The position numbers and the translations under genes were made by a program. From contig NZ_WPZY01000006.1 of NCBI RefSeq assembly GCF_013031405.1, positions 220,475 to 284,474 on the forward strand: a stretch of DNA of 64,000 nt, written 5' to 3'. The notes under the pieces were generated by a model, which saw only the letters and a list, made by a program, of their open reading frames with translations, did not search any database and was not told the origin of the DNA. Positions 28,530 through 37,815 of the stretch are shown in pieces. The stretch is from Ruegeria sp. HKCCD8929 (lineage in GTDB: Bacteria; Pseudomonadota; Alphaproteobacteria; Rhodobacterales; Rhodobacteraceae). Position 1 is the first letter of the stretch; each line of letters begins with the position of its first letter.

Positions 28530-28555
28530 AAAGCCGGGAGCGTACTCCCGGCTTT
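28530..28555. terminator. Bidirectional terminator between mttB and EF-hand gene
   Basis: AAAGCCGGGAG-CGTA-CTCCCGGCTTT, a perfect 11-bp stem between two convergent genes. It is followed by TTT on the plus strand and by TTTTT on the minus strand, so it can end both transcripts. Confidence 0.88.
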
Positions 28556-28618
28556 CACGAGGCATTTGCAATGGCGGCCGTGCAAGATGATGGCCGCCGT
28601 TGTTTTGAGAGGCGCCGA

Positions 28619-28861
28619 TCAGCCGTCGGTCGCGGGCATCAGACCTGCTTCTTGAGCGGCTGTGACCTCTTCCTGATCCAGCGACCCGTCCCCGTTCACA
28701 TCAATGTTGGCAAAGCCTTCCGCATCGATTTCGGGAAAGACAGCCTGCACTTCGTCAATGGTCAGTACACCATCACCGTTTGCGTCTGCCGTTTGGGCCG
28801 ATGCCACTGCGGGAATGGCAAGGGCAAGGGCAGCCAGAAGAGGCAGGGTTTGCGGTTTCAT
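28619..28861 (-). CDS. Small periplasmic EF-hand protein
   Basis: An 80-residue protein with a signal peptide (MKPQTLPLLAALALAIPAVASA) and two EF-hand calcium loops, DANGDGVLTIDE and DVNGDGSLDQEE, each with the acidic residues at loop positions 1, 3, 5 and 12. AGGAG precedes the ATG at 28861. It is essentially a secreted calcium-binding module; a partner or sensor role is not evident from neighbours. Confidence 0.85.
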   Translation of the reverse strand: MKPQTLPLLAALALAIPAVASAQTADANGDGVLTIDEVQAVFPEIDAEGFANIDVNGDGSLDQEEVTAAQEAGLMPATDG

Positions 28862-29503
28862 TGCGGTGTCTCCTGTGTGAGTTTGAATGTCTTGTCCGGA
28901 CAGACCCAGAAACACCTTTCCGCATACCGGCGTCACGGCAAGAAATGCGTTTTCGCGGATTCGCGCCAATGCCCGCCTGATTCGCCCTTGGATTTACGCG
29001 GTCCCCCGCGCGGCCAAACGGCTTTGAGGCCGTTCGGCAATTCTTCCCCTGCTTGAAACCCGCGTTCCGGCAGACACCCGCCGCATGTGTGAAACGACTC
29101 ACTTCATGCGGTTGAAATCGCATGTCCATACACATGTCGGTGAGATTCGGCATGTTCACCCGGAAACATCGCCTGATTCACATCGGCTATCCGATGAAAA
29201 AAGGGGGGCCAAGGCCCCCCTGTCAGTTTCGCCGTCCAGGCTCCGTTCATTGACCGCCCGGTGTTTTTTGCCTGCGGCCTGGACGTCGCATGGGGCGAGC
29301 GCACCCGCCCCGTGAGAGAGTGGGAAGGACTGATATTCCGCCCCACCCTGTAGCCGGCGAAACACGGGCATGTTTCGCCGTGTGAGATGGGGCGCCTTTG
29401 GGTAAGTCTCGGGCCATGCCTCATCTCGGGTTTCGTCGGGACCGGGCCACCAAGGGAGGAACCCCGGTCCCTACACACCGTTGCCGGTGCGTTTCCGGTC
29501 AGG
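28862..29503. other. 640-base gap downstream of nrdJ with several stem-loops
   Basis: No convincing gene. On the minus strand, after the nrdJ stop, come a 9-bp stem GGGACCGGG / CCCGGTCCC (29438-29471), a 10-bp stem CGGCGAAACA / TGTTTCGCCG (29355-29380) and a terminator (29197-29220). Further left an inverted repeat CCGCATG / CATGCGG occurs at 29081-29111, upstream of the EF-hand gene. Open frames on the minus strand lack a good ribosome site and recognisable sequence. Confidence 0.55.
29197..29220 (-). terminator. Rho-independent terminator downstream of nrdJ
   Basis: On the minus strand GGGGGGCC-TT-GGCCCCCC followed by TTTTTT. It is a strong terminator but lies about 285 bases after the nrdJ stop codon, leaving a long structured 3' region or separate RNA between. 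Confidence 0.85.
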
Positions 29504-32500
29504 TCACGAGCAGCCGCTCGTAGCCCCGCAGGTATTGCACTTCATGCAGGTGCCGTTGCGCACCAGCGTGTAGTTGCCGCATTCGCCGCAGGGATCGCCT
29601 TCATACCCCTGCATCTTGGCCTTGGTGCGGGCATCCATTCCGCTGACGGTTCCGGTGGAAAGCGCGGTTGCGCCCTCTGCCACTCCGCCGGCTTCCGGCA
29701 CCAGCGTCTGGATTGCGGCGACGGGGTCGGCCGCACCGTTCAGCGCCGTGGCCCCGGTGCCCTGCCCGCCATTCAGCACCACCAGTTCCTGCGGCAGGCG
29801 CTTGCGCAGATACCCGGTCGAGGAAATCTGTTTCAGCACCTCCAACGATTTCGACGCAGCGGTTTCGCTGACATCGGTGAAATTCGACACGCCCTCTTCC
29901 TCGCCCCGGCCCAGATCGTCAAAGCTGGCGCCTTCGGGTTTCACATGTGCCAGATCGGTGCGATCGAGATAACTGACGGCCAACTCACGGAAGATGTAGT
30001 CGAGGATTGAGGTGGCGTTCTTGATCGAATCGTTGCCCTGCACCATCCCCGCCGGTTCGAACTTGGTGAAGGTGAAGGCGTCGACGAATTCCTCAAGCGG
30101 CACGCCATATTGCAGGCCGACCGACACCGCGATGGCAAAGTTGTTCATCATCGCCCGGAACCCGGCGCCCTCTTTGTGCATGTCGATGAAGATCTCGCCC
30201 AGCGAGCCGTCGGAGTATTCGCCGGTCCGCAGATAGACCTTGTGGCCGCCCACGATCGCCTTCTGGGTATAGCCCTTGCGGCGTTCCGGCATCTTCTCGC
30301 GATGCGATCGGACGATTTCCTTGACCACCACCTTCTCGATGACCTTCTCGGCCAGCACGGCGGCCTTTTCGGCGGGCGAGCCGCTTTCCAGCGCTTCCGC
30401 CGCCTCGTCGTCATCCTCGACCAGCGCTGCCGCCAGCGGCTGGCTCAGCTTCGAGCCGTCCCGGTAGAGCGCATTGGCCTTGATGCCGAGGGACCAGGAC
30501 AGCTCATACGCCTTCTGGCAATCCTCGATAGTGGCATCGTTGGGCATGTTGATCGTCTTCGAGATCGCGCCCGAGATGAAGCTCTGCGCCGCCGCCATCA
30601 TGGTGATGTGGCTGTCGACCGACAGGAAGCGCTTGCCCTTCTTGCCGCAGGGGTTGGCGCAGTCGAAGATCGAATAGTGCTCCTCCTTCAGATGCGGCGC
30701 GCCTTCCAGGGTCATGGTGCCACAAACATGGTCGTTGGCCGCGTCGATATCGGCGCGGGTAAAGCCCAGATGCCGCAGCAGATCGAAGGTCGGGTCGGCC
30801 AACTTGGGTGCCGGGATGCCCAGCACACCGGTGCAGAACTCCTCACCCAGTGTCCACTGGTTGAAGACAAAGCGGATGTCAAAGGCCGATTCCAGCGCCT
30901 CGTCCACCTTGCGCAGCTCGTTGGGGCCAAAGCCATGGCCGGTCAGCGAGGTGTGGTTGATCCCCGGCGCGTTGCCGATGGTGCCGTGGCCCACGGCGTA
31001 GGACACGATTTCCTCGATCTGACTGGAGCTGTAGCCCAGATGCTCAAGTGCTGCGGGCACCGAGCGGTTGATGATCTTGAAATAGCCGCCGCCTGCCAGC
31101 TTCTTGAATTTGACCAGCGCGAAATCCGGCTCGATCCCCGTCGTGTCGCAATCCATCACCAGACCGATGGTGCCGGTGGGCGCGATCACGGTGGCCTGCG
31201 CGTTGCGGTAGCCGTTCTTTTCGCCAAGGCTCAGCGCCTCGTCCCAGGCCGACATGGCCAGATCGACCAGACGCGCATCCGGGCAGTTGGCGTGATCCAG
31301 CGGCACCGGCTTGACCGCCAGCTTCTCATAGCCGTTGGCGGCGCCATAAGCGGCGTTGCGATGGTTGCGCATGACGCGCAGCATGTGATCGGCGTTGCGC
31401 TCATAGCCCGCGAACGGCCCCAGCTCTCCGGCAATCTCGGCCGAGGTGGCATAGGCGACACCGGTCATGATCGCGGTCAGCGCGCCACACAGCGCCCTGC
31501 CCTCATCCGAGTCGTAGCTGTAGCCCATGTTCATCAGCAGGCCGCCGATATTGGCGTAGCCCAGACCGAGCGTGCGGAAGTCATAGGACAGTTTGGCGAT
31601 TTCCTTGGACGGGAACTGCGCCATCATCACCGACACTTCCAGCGTCAGGGTCCACAGACGCGTCGCATGCATATAGTCGTCGGCCTGGAACACACCGTCC
31701 TTGAGGAAGGTGAGCAGGTTCATCGACGCCAGGTTGCAGGCGGTATCATCGAGGAACATGTATTCCGAGCACGGGTTCGAGCCACGGATCGGGCCATCCT
31801 CGGGGCAGGTATGCCACTCGTTCACGGTGTCATGATACTGAATGCCCGGATCGGCGCAGGCCCAGGCGGCATGTCCCACCTTTTCCCACAGATCGCGTGC
31901 CTTGACCGTCTTGGCGACCTCGCCGTTTGTGCGATTGATCAGCTCCCAATCGGCGTCCTTCTCGACCGCCTTGAGGAAGGCGTTGGTCACCCGGATCGAA
32001 TTGTTGGAGTTCTGACCCGAGACCGAGCTGTAGGCCTCACTGTCCCAATCGGTGTCGTAGGTCGGAAATTCGATGCTGTCATGGCCCTGGCGGGCGTAAT
32101 CCAGCACGCGTTTGATATAGGTTTCCGGGATCGCGACCTTCTTGGCCTCGCGGATCGCCTCTTTCAGCCCCTCATTGGTCTTGGGGTCATAAGCGTCGTC
32201 CTGCACCCCGTCCCAGCTGCGGATCGCGGCGAAGATGCCGTTCAGCATTTTTTCGTGCATTTTCGAGCCGGCGACGATGCTTGCCACCTTCTGCTCTTCG
32301 AGCACTTTCCACTCGATGAACTGCTCGATATCCGGGTGATCGGCGTCCACGATCACCATCTTCGCTGCCCGACGGGTTGTCCCGCCTGATTTGATCGCGC
32401 CAGCGGCGCGGTCGCCGATTTTCAGGAAGCCCATGAGGCCCGATGATTTGCCGCCACCCGACAGCGCCTCGCCCTCGGCGCGCAGGTGGCTGAAGTTGGT

Positions 32501-33175
32501 CCCGGTGCCTGAGCCATATTTGAACAGCCTAGCCTCGCGCACCCACAGGTCCATGATGCCACCTTCGTTGACCAGATCGTCGTCGACCGACTGAATAAAG
32601 CAGGCATGCGGCTGCGGATGCTCATAGGCCGATTTCGACTTGGTCAGCTTGCCGCTTTTGTAGTCGACATAGTGATGCCCCTGCGCGGGACCGTCGATGC
32701 CATAGGCCCAATGCAGACCGGTGTTGAACCACTGCGGAGAGTTGGGCGCGGCACGCTGGGTCGCGAGCATGTACCGCATCTCGTCGAAATAGGCGCGCGC
32801 GTCCTCCTCGGTCGAGAAATAGCCGCCCTTCCAGCCCCAGTAAGCCCAGGCACCGGCCAAACGGTCGAAGACCTGCTTGGACGAGGTCTCACCCGTGAAC
32901 TCGACATCCGCATCAGCCGGGGCCGAACGCCACAGGAATTCGGGAACATCCTTTTCCTTAACCTTCTTGAGGCGCGAGGGGACGCCGGCCTTGCGGAAAT
33001 ACTTTTGCGCGATCACGTCGCTGGCGACCTGGCTCCAGCGGGCGGGCACTTCGATCTCGTCGAGGCGGAAAACGATGGTGCCGTCGGGGTTGCGAATCTC
33101 GGACGTCGCGGACACGAAATCCAGATCTGCATATGCGTCCTGACCTGCCTTGGTGAATTTTCTTTCAATCTTCAT
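29504..33175 (-). CDS. nrdJ: Vitamin B12-dependent (class II) ribonucleoside-diphosphate reductase
   Basis: A 1223-residue adenosylcobalamin-dependent reductase making deoxyribonucleotides independently of oxygen. The barrel core shows [30 protein letters not shown] (Cys in the active-site NPC) and the [20 protein letters not shown] block; the C terminus carries the paired cysteines [14 protein letters not shown] and [11 protein letters not shown], the redox tail that re-reduces the active site. Length matches the long alphaproteobacterial NrdJ form. Two NrdR-like boxes lie about 210-255 bases upstream. Confidence 0.96.
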   Translation of the reverse strand: MKIERKFTKAGQDAYADLDFVSATSEIRNPDGTIVFRLDEIEVPARWSQVASDVIAQKYFRKAGVPSRLKKVKEKDVPEFLWRSAPADADVEFTGETSSKQVFDRLAGAWAYWGWKGGYFSTEEDARAYFDEMRYMLATQRAAPNSPQWFNTGLHWAYGIDGPAQGHHYVDYKSGKLTKSKSAYEHPQPHACFIQSVDDDLVNEGGIMDLWVREARLFKYGSGTGTNFSHLRAEGEALSGGGKSSGLMGFLKIGDRAAGAIKSGGTTRRAAKMVIVDADHPDIEQFIEWKVLEEQKVASIVAGSKMHEKMLNGIFAAIRSWDGVQDDAYDPKTNEGLKEAIREAKKVAIPETYIKRVLDYARQGHDSIEFPTYDTDWDSEAYSSVSGQNSNNSIRVTNAFLKAVEKDADWELINRTNGEVAKTVKARDLWEKVGHAAWACADPGIQYHDTVNEWHTCPEDGPIRGSNPCSEYMFLDDTACNLASMNLLTFLKDGVFQADDYMHATRLWTLTLEVSVMMAQFPSKEIAKLSYDFRTLGLGYANIGGLLMNMGYSYDSDEGRALCGALTAIMTGVAYATSAEIAGELGPFAGYERNADHMLRVMRNHRNAAYGAANGYEKLAVKPVPLDHANCPDARLVDLAMSAWDEALSLGEKNGYRNAQATVIAPTGTIGLVMDCDTTGIEPDFALVKFKKLAGGGYFKIINRSVPAALEHLGYSSSQIEEIVSYAVGHGTIGNAPGINHTSLTGHGFGPNELRKVDEALESAFDIRFVFNQWTLGEEFCTGVLGIPAPKLADPTFDLLRHLGFTRADIDAANDHVCGTMTLEGAPHLKEEHYSIFDCANPCGKKGKRFLSVDSHITMMAAAQSFISGAISKTINMPNDATIEDCQKAYELSWSLGIKANALYRDGSKLSQPLAAALVEDDDEAAEALESGSPAEKAAVLAEKVIEKVVVKEIVRSHREKMPERRKGYTQKAIVGGHKVYLRTGEYSDGSLGEIFIDMHKEGAGFRAMMNNFAIAVSVGLQYGVPLEEFVDAFTFTKFEPAGMVQGNDSIKNATSILDYIFRELAVSYLDRTDLAHVKPEGASFDDLGRGEEEGVSNFTDVSETAASKSLEVLKQISSTGYLRKRLPQELVVLNGGQGTGATALNGAADPVAAIQTLVPEAGGVAEGATALSTGTVSGMDARTKAKMQGYEGDPCGECGNYTLVRNGTCMKCNTCGATSGCS

Positions 33176-33735
33176 GACCGCTGTCCCAGCTTCAACTCAA
33201 CTCAAATTGCGGCCCTCGGGCCACGGAAGATTCCAGGCGCGTAAAAGCCGCGCCGAATGCCGGGTGGATTAGAGACAGAAAAGGCCTGCACGCCACGACC
33301 CGCAGCGTGAAACCGTCCTTCGGCAACACGAATTCTGGTTGTGCCTTTCCGTCCCTCGGTGCGTCGCTTTTCTGGTTATTGCCTACCAGATTTAGTGGCG
33401 ATGCTTCCGGCCTACACAATCTGGCGTATCTTCCCATATCAGGTCAACGCAAATTTTACCTGTTGATCGCAATCTTTTCTGTTGACCGGATTCCGCGGAT
33501 CTCGGCGCGGGGCGGCGATACCGATTCCTCCACAACTTGTCCCCAATGCGCGCAGCGGAGTATTTCGGGGCGGCGGTGGAAAATTCCTGTGATTTCCAGC
33601 ACCTTTACGGAATTGGTTAATATCCCGGATGTGATTTTCGGTGATCGCGGACGCGACAGAATCACTGTCGCTTCCGCCCCGCCAATGACGTACAGTCAGT
33701 CATGCACCACATCTGATTTTTGGACAGCCACGGCC
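33176..33735. other. 560-base divergent intergenic region nrdJ / lipoprotein
   Basis: Regulatory region. It contains two NrdR-like sites (33383-33398 and 33414-33429) and a cluster of CTGTTGA half-sites (33460-33466 and 33479-33485, with an inverted GGTCAAC at 33442-33448). No gene is supported; I saw no cobalamin-riboswitch core. Confidence 0.5.
33383..33429 (-). promoter_or_regulatory. Paired NrdR-like boxes upstream of nrdJ
   Basis: Two 16-base sites, CTACCAGATTTAGTGG (33383-33398) and ACACAATCTGGCGTAT (33414-33429), match the NrdR consensus acaCwAtATaTwgtgt at 10 and 11 positions respectively by my count, and their starts are exactly 31 bases apart, the three-turn spacing expected for cooperative NrdR binding. 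Individually the matches are modest; the spacing and the adjacent gene make the case. Confidence 0.45.
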
Positions 33736-34170
33736 ATGCGCATCCCCCGGATCATCCTGTTTCTTGCCCTCACCGTGTCCTGCACACCACAAGATGTTGT
33801 GCCATTGTCTCGTAGCGCGCAATTTCCCGAAAACCCCGTGGCGCTGTTTCGGGCCTTTGAAAACTCCTGCCAGGAGCCGGGTGAAACCCTGTCTCGGCCA
33901 GCCCCAACGACACTGGAATGCAGGCAGTTGCTGTCACCGGACGCCACCGCTTATCTGATTCTGACCTATGACGGGTATCCGCAGGACCTGCCTGAGAGCG
34001 TCACGCGGCTGACCGCGACCGAGAATCCTGCGGGTTACCGCGTCGATGCAGAGATGTTTCTGGATGTGCCGCAGAAAGACGGAAGGTCGCTGAATGTTCA
34101 GTTCGAAAGCCGCCGGCTCGATCGCATGCTCGCGCGCCTCTATCGCGCTGCGGGTGGCACGCCGATCTGA
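33736..34170 (+). CDS. Predicted lipoprotein of unknown function
   Basis: A 144-residue protein whose N terminus MRIPRIILFLALTVSC ends in a lipobox-like LTVSC, with Cys16 the predicted lipidation site. The mature part has no motif I recognise. The ATG at 33736 is taken because longer frames cross the nrdJ regulatory region. It ends 6 bases before the 3' end of the convergent tRNA-Pro gene. Confidence 0.65.
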   Translation: MRIPRIILFLALTVSCTPQDVVPLSRSAQFPENPVALFRAFENSCQEPGETLSRPAPTTLECRQLLSPDATAYLILTYDGYPQDLPESVTRLTATENPAGYRVDAEMFLDVPQKDGRSLNVQFESRRLDRMLARLYRAAGGTPI

Positions 34171-34176
34171 AGAAAG

Positions 34177-34253
34177 TGGTCGGGGCGGCGAGATTCGAAC
34201 TCACGACCCCCTGTACCCAAAACAGGTGCGCTACCAGACTGCGCCACGCCCCG
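34177..34253 (-). tRNA. tRNA-Pro (anticodon TGG)
   Basis: 77 bases on the minus strand: acceptor CGGGGCG paired with CGCCCCG, anticodon arm CCTGT-TTTGGGT-ACAGG with TGG in the loop, T arm with GTTCGAATC, and an encoded CCA (34177-34179 as TGG on the plus strand). Confidence 0.96.
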
Positions 34254-34322
34254 GACCGTGCGCCTTCCTAACGATGTGATTTCGATTTGAAAAGACCAAA
34301 AGCGCGTCGGTTTCCAGTCCGA

Positions 34323-34787
34323 TCAGCAAGGCCAGGCGGCAGGTCCTTCGGAAAAAACCTCGTGCCGCATTACCGTGCCGGGCACGATTGCGTAACGGTC
34401 GGACAAACCCGCATTGATTTCGAGCACGGCATAGACCTTATCACCACCATCGATCGGGGTTTCGTCGCCGGGAACGGCACCCTCATGCACACGTGTCACC
34501 ATACCGGTGCGGTCCACAAAGATCATGTCCAGAGGAATCAGCGTGTTCTTCATCCAGAACGCCACGCGCTGAGGCGGATCGAAGACAAAGAGCATTCCGG
34601 ACCGCTGTGGCAGGTGCTCGCGAAACATGAGGCCGCGGGATCGCTCCTGTTGCGTCATCGCCAACTCAATGTTGAACCGGATTTCGGCTGCATCATTGCG
34701 CAGGTCCACGACATCACCACGACACGCGGCATGCGCCGCCCCGGCGCTGATCCATCCGATCAAGGCAAGAACCGCAAACCGCATCAT
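34323..34787 (-). CDS. DUF192 family exported protein
   Basis: A 154-residue protein with a signal peptide ending near AGAAHA-ACRG. The DUF192 core is clear: ELAMTQQERSRGLMFREHLP, GMLFVFDPPQRVAFWMKNTLIPLDMIFVD and the C-terminal AVLEINAGLSDRYAIVPG. The structural family is known but its biochemical role is not settled. It is followed on the same strand by tRNA-Pro and preceded 13 bases upstream by the cold-shock gene, so it is probably co-transcribed with it. Confidence 0.9.
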   Translation of the reverse strand: MMRFAVLALIGWISAGAAHAACRGDVVDLRNDAAEIRFNIELAMTQQERSRGLMFREHLPQRSGMLFVFDPPQRVAFWMKNTLIPLDMIFVDRTGMVTRVHEGAVPGDETPIDGGDKVYAVLEINAGLSDRYAIVPGTVMRHEVFSEGPAAWPC

Positions 34788-34800
34788 TGTTGTGATCCGC

Positions 34801-35328
34801 TCAAGGGTTCAGTGCGGCTTCCCATGCCAGCACTTGTGCCGCCATACGGCCCCGCTTACCGTCGATCACCCGCATGGCCAGCGCCTCACCCGGCTGCAGA
34901 TCGGCCAGGCCGGACCGGCGCAGAACTTCGATGTGCAGGAACACGTCCTCATCCCGGCCAAAGACATTGGCAAAGCCAAAGCCCTTGCCCTTGTCGAACC
35001 ATTTGACCCGCGCAGCCTCCAGCGGCGCCTGCGCGATCACATCCGGATCCAGATCGGCGAAGTCGGACAGTTGCATCGCGTCGCTCCGCGACGGAGGCTC
35101 GATGCTGAGCACCTCGACCGCTTGCGCACCACGGTCGGTCCGGTGGGTCATGATTTCAATGCCTGCGCCGTCTGCCACCGAGCTCTGACCAAAATTCCGC
35201 AGCACGTTGACATGCAGCAGAATATCCGGCCCGCCGGTGTCAGACACAACAAATCCGTATCCCTTAGCGGGATCGAACCATTTGACGTGTCCACGAACGC
35301 GATACATGCAACTCAGATCTTCAGGCAC
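34801..35328 (-). CDS. Protein with two cold-shock domains
   Basis: A 175-residue protein with two CSD units: VRGHVKWFDPAKGYGFVVSD...DILLHVNVL near residues 10-42 and AARVKWFDKGKGFGFANVFG...DVFLHIEVL near residues 108-140, each with RNP1 (GYGFV / GFGFA) and RNP2 (ILLHV / VFLHI). The double-CSD layout is typical of alphaproteobacteria. The GTG at 35328 is preferred as AGGA lies five bases upstream; an ATG at 35307 is the alternative. Expected to bind single-stranded RNA or DNA. Confidence 0.9.
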   Translation of the reverse strand: MPEDLSCMYRVRGHVKWFDPAKGYGFVVSDTGGPDILLHVNVLRNFGQSSVADGAGIEIMTHRTDRGAQAVEVLSIEPPSRSDAMQLSDFADLDPDVIAQAPLEAARVKWFDKGKGFGFANVFGRDEDVFLHIEVLRRSGLADLQPGEALAMRVIDGKRGRMAAQVLAWEAALNP

Positions 35329-35449
35329 TTCGTTCCTAACGTGGATTTGGTCCAGTGTTTAAGCACTCGATGTGTAAGGTTTCGTGTCGCAAATTCAAGC
35401 TCAAAAACCTTTGGCTTATCAACGGACTGCATTTCACGATACGCAAGAT

Positions 35450-36055
35450 TCATGGATTCAGCCTTTGTACATACCACTCTGAGTCTTGGTCTTCACGCCT
35501 CCAGACGAAGCGATCGTGAAGGCGAAAAGCGCCATCTGCCCAGAACTCGATCTCACAGGGCACCAGCCGATACCCTCCCCAAAACGGCGGGCGGGGCGGG
35601 TTCGTTCCCAGCTTTGCCGTCACCTTGGCCACTTCGGCCATCAATGCTGCCCGACTCGACAGCGGACGCGATTGCTTTGACGCCCACGCCCCAAGTCGGC
35701 TTTTGAGAGAGCGGGACGCGAAGTAGTCGTCGGCCTTGTCGCCCTCTTCTTTCAATATGTCGCCCCGCACTCGGATTTGGCGGCGTAATGACTTCCAGTG
35801 TAACACAAAAGCGGCCTTACCGGCGGTGTCCAGTTCTCCGGCCTTAGCACTTTCGTAATTCGTATAGAAAACAAAGGCATCAGGCTCGATATCCTTCAGA
35901 AGCACCATGCGTGCATTGGGCATACCCTCTGCATCCACGGTCGACAGAGCGATCGCGTTGGGATCATTCGGTTCGGTCTGCTCGGCCTCTTTCAGCCACC
36001 GATCCGCAATCACTAACGGATCGGCGCCGGCAAAGATGCCATCGCGTTCACTCAT
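35450..36055 (-). CDS. pdxH: Pyridoxamine 5'-phosphate oxidase
   Basis: A 201-residue FMN enzyme of the last step of pyridoxal phosphate synthesis and salvage. Visible family blocks: [38 protein letters not shown], the W-rich [33 protein letters not shown], and the C-terminal diagnostic [18 protein letters not shown]. The ATG at 36055 is preferred over one two codons upstream because the GGGG ribosome site is then properly spaced. Confidence 0.94.
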   Translation of the reverse strand: MSERDGIFAGADPLVIADRWLKEAEQTEPNDPNAIALSTVDAEGMPNARMVLLKDIEPDAFVFYTNYESAKAGELDTAGKAAFVLHWKSLRRQIRVRGDILKEEGDKADDYFASRSLKSRLGAWASKQSRPLSSRAALMAEVAKVTAKLGTNPPRPPFWGGYRLVPCEIEFWADGAFRLHDRFVWRREDQDSEWYVQRLNP

Positions 36056-36189
36056 GTCCATCCCCTAGAACGTCTGAGGTTGACCCTACGGCGAGAACCC
36101 GCAACGGGCAAGAGTGCGTGGCCTTGAAGCACTGGGATCAATGGCATAAACCACATCAACACAACGCGACGACAGGCGGAGAACCGAAC

Positions 36190-36996
36190 ATGTCAAATCA
36201 GTTGATGGCCGGCAAGCGCGGCCTCATCATGGGACTGGCCAATGACAAGTCCATCGCGTGGGGCATCGCCCGCGCCTTGTCCGAGGCCGGGGCTGAGCTT
36301 GCCTTTTCCTATCAGGGCGACGCGCTGAAAAAGCGGGTCGATCCCTTGGCCGCGCAACTGGGCAGCGAAATTGTTCTTCCCTGCGACGTGAGCGACGAGG
36401 ACTCGATCGACTCACTTTTCTCTGCGCTTGAAGAGAAATGGGGCCGTCTCGATTTCGTCGTCCACGCCATCGGTTTCTCCGACAAGAACGAACTGCGTGG
36501 CCGCTATGTCGATACCAGCCGTGCCAATTTCAAACTGACCATGGATGTCTCGGTCTATTCCTTTACCGCCGTGATGCAGCGCGCCGAGAAGCTGATGACC
36601 GAGGGCGGCAGCGCCATCACCCTCACCTATTACGGTGCTGAGCAGGTGATGCCGCATTATAATGTCATGGGTGTCGCCAAGGCCGCGCTTGAGGCGTCCG
36701 TTAAATACCTGGCCGAGGATCTCGGCAAGGACGGCATCCGCGTCAACGCGATTTCCGCCGGTCCGATCAAGACGCTGGCTGCATCTGGCATCGGCGATTT
36801 CCGCTACATCATGAAGTGGAACGAGTACAACTCGCCCCTGCGCCGCAACGTGACCATCGACGATGTGGGCAATTCGGCGCTCTATCTCCTCAGCGATCTC
36901 AGCGGCGGCGTGACCGGTGAAAACCTGCATGTGGATTCGGGCTATCACATCGTCGGCATGAAGGCCGTCGACGCGCCTGATGTGGAAAAGGGGTAA
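36190..36996 (+). CDS. fabI: Enoyl-[acyl-carrier-protein] reductase (NADH)
   Basis: A 268-residue FabI completing each fatty-acid elongation cycle. The nucleotide-binding start [20 protein letters not shown], the FSYQGDAL segment and the FabI-specific active site ([19 protein letters not shown], Tyr-X6-Lys) are present; [13 protein letters not shown] precedes the flexible loop. ATG at 36190 lies after GGAGAACCGAAC. It is divergent from pdxH and followed five bases later by gpt. Confidence 0.95.
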   Translation: MSNQLMAGKRGLIMGLANDKSIAWGIARALSEAGAELAFSYQGDALKKRVDPLAAQLGSEIVLPCDVSDEDSIDSLFSALEEKWGRLDFVVHAIGFSDKNELRGRYVDTSRANFKLTMDVSVYSFTAVMQRAEKLMTEGGSAITLTYYGAEQVMPHYNVMGVAKAALEASVKYLAEDLGKDGIRVNAISAGPIKTLAASGIGDFRYIMKWNEYNSPLRRNVTIDDVGNSALYLLSDLSGGVTGENLHVDSGYHIVGMKAVDAPDVEKG

Positions 36997-37001
36997 TAGC
37001 C

Positions 37002-37511
37002 ATGACCGGCAAGGACCGCCTGCCCCATGAAAAGGGGTTTCACATCAGTTGGGACCAAATCCACCGCGATTCGCGCGCACTGGCCTGGCGGCTTGACGGG
37101 CAAGGCCCCGATGAAGGTGCCTGGCGCGCCGTGGTGGCGATCACCCGTGGCGGCATGGCGCCTGCGATGATCGTCAGCCGCGAGTTGGACATCCGCACGG
37201 TCGACACCGTCAGCGTCAAATCCTACCACCATCAGGAACAGGGTGAAGCTGAGGTACTCAAGTCGCCAGATGCCGATCTGATGGGCGATGGGACCGGCGT
37301 GCTGATCATCGACGATCTGGTGGACAGTGGCAAAACTCTGGAACTGGTGCGCGAAATGTACCCCAAGGCGCATTTTGCCACTGTCTATGCCAAGCCCAAG
37401 GGCCGCCCGATGGTGGACACGTTCATCACCGAGGTCAGTCAGGACACCTGGATCTTCTTCCCGTGGGACATGGCCCTGCAATATGTCGAGCCGTATCGCG
37501 GCACGGACTGA
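37002..37511 (+). CDS. gpt: Xanthine/guanine phosphoribosyltransferase
   Basis: A 169-residue purine-salvage enzyme of the Gpt type. The PRPP-binding loop is [16 protein letters not shown], the N-terminal flexible-loop side reads [20 protein letters not shown], and [12 protein letters not shown] matches the conserved C-terminal region of XGPRT. Length fits the family. Its stop codon is embedded in the terminator stem that follows. Confidence 0.93.
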   Translation: MTGKDRLPHEKGFHISWDQIHRDSRALAWRLDGQGPDEGAWRAVVAITRGGMAPAMIVSRELDIRTVDTVSVKSYHHQEQGEAEVLKSPDADLMGDGTGVLIIDDLVDSGKTLELVREMYPKAHFATVYAKPKGRPMVDTFITEVSQDTWIFFPWDMALQYVEPYRGTD

Positions 37512-37537
37512 GGCCGAATTCGGCCTCAGTTCTTTTG
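37508..37537 (+). terminator. Rho-independent terminator after gpt
   Basis: CTGAGGCCG-AATT-CGGCCTCAG, a perfect 9-bp stem, then TTCTTTT. The stem overlaps the TGA of gpt and lies just past the 3' end of the convergent small gene. Confidence 0.85.
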
Positions 37538-37542
37538 TTACA

Positions 37543-37722
37543 CTACCTTTTGCTGTCAGGTGTGCGTTTTACCGGCTTCCAAGTATGACCAGGTTTTGAA
37601 GTCGGGGGCAGAGGTTTGTTGTCCGGCACAGTGGTATAGTTGTCCTTCTTACCACCGCGCGGTCCTACCTCTTGAAAAATACCCCCGCTTTTGCCTGTGC
37701 TTGTACCAGGTTTCTTGCCCAT
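37543..37722 (-). CDS. Conserved-looking 59-residue small protein, unknown function
   Basis: A basic 59-residue frame, MGKKPGTSTGKSGGIFQEVG followed by PRGGKKDNYTTVPDNKPLPP and TSKPGHTWKPVKRTPDSKR, read on the minus strand from 37722. The GIFQEVGPRGG core and the PGxTWKPVK ending recall small single-domain proteins of the YjzC type, but I cannot name it with confidence. Translation is supported by a 14-base perfect complement to the 16S rRNA 3' end ending seven bases before the ATG. GC is about 51%, lower than its neighbours, pointing to acquisition. It is too small and hydrophilic for a membrane protein. Confidence 0.78.
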   Translation of the reverse strand: MGKKPGTSTGKSGGIFQEVGPRGGKKDNYTTVPDNKPLPPTSKPGHTWKPVKRTPDSKR

Positions 37723-37724
37723 GA

Positions 37725-37738
37725 GATCACCTCCTTTC
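37725..37738 (-). promoter_or_regulatory. Exceptional Shine-Dalgarno sequence of the 59-residue protein
   Basis: On the minus strand GAAAGGAGGTGATC, identical over 14 bases to the full complement of the usual 16S rRNA 3' tail (GGATCACCTCCTTTCT). GGAGG is seven bases from the ATG. No other gene in the window has anything comparable. Confidence 0.85.
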
Positions 37739-37815
37739 GTCGGGCGCAGACATCAAGTATCAATTCGATACCATGAGAACGAGTCAGGAACAAGAGCTTG
37801 AAAGAGGTCTATCAA

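Noticed and set aside
30110..32389. 759-codon open frame on the strand opposite nrdJ
   Set aside because: It is wholly antisense to a clear NrdJ gene and arises from high-GC codon bias; the peptide is His/Arg/Gln-rich without domains.
33176..33735. Cobalamin riboswitch ahead of nrdJ
   Set aside because: The conserved B12-box core is not present on the minus strand; NrdR-like boxes explain the region better.
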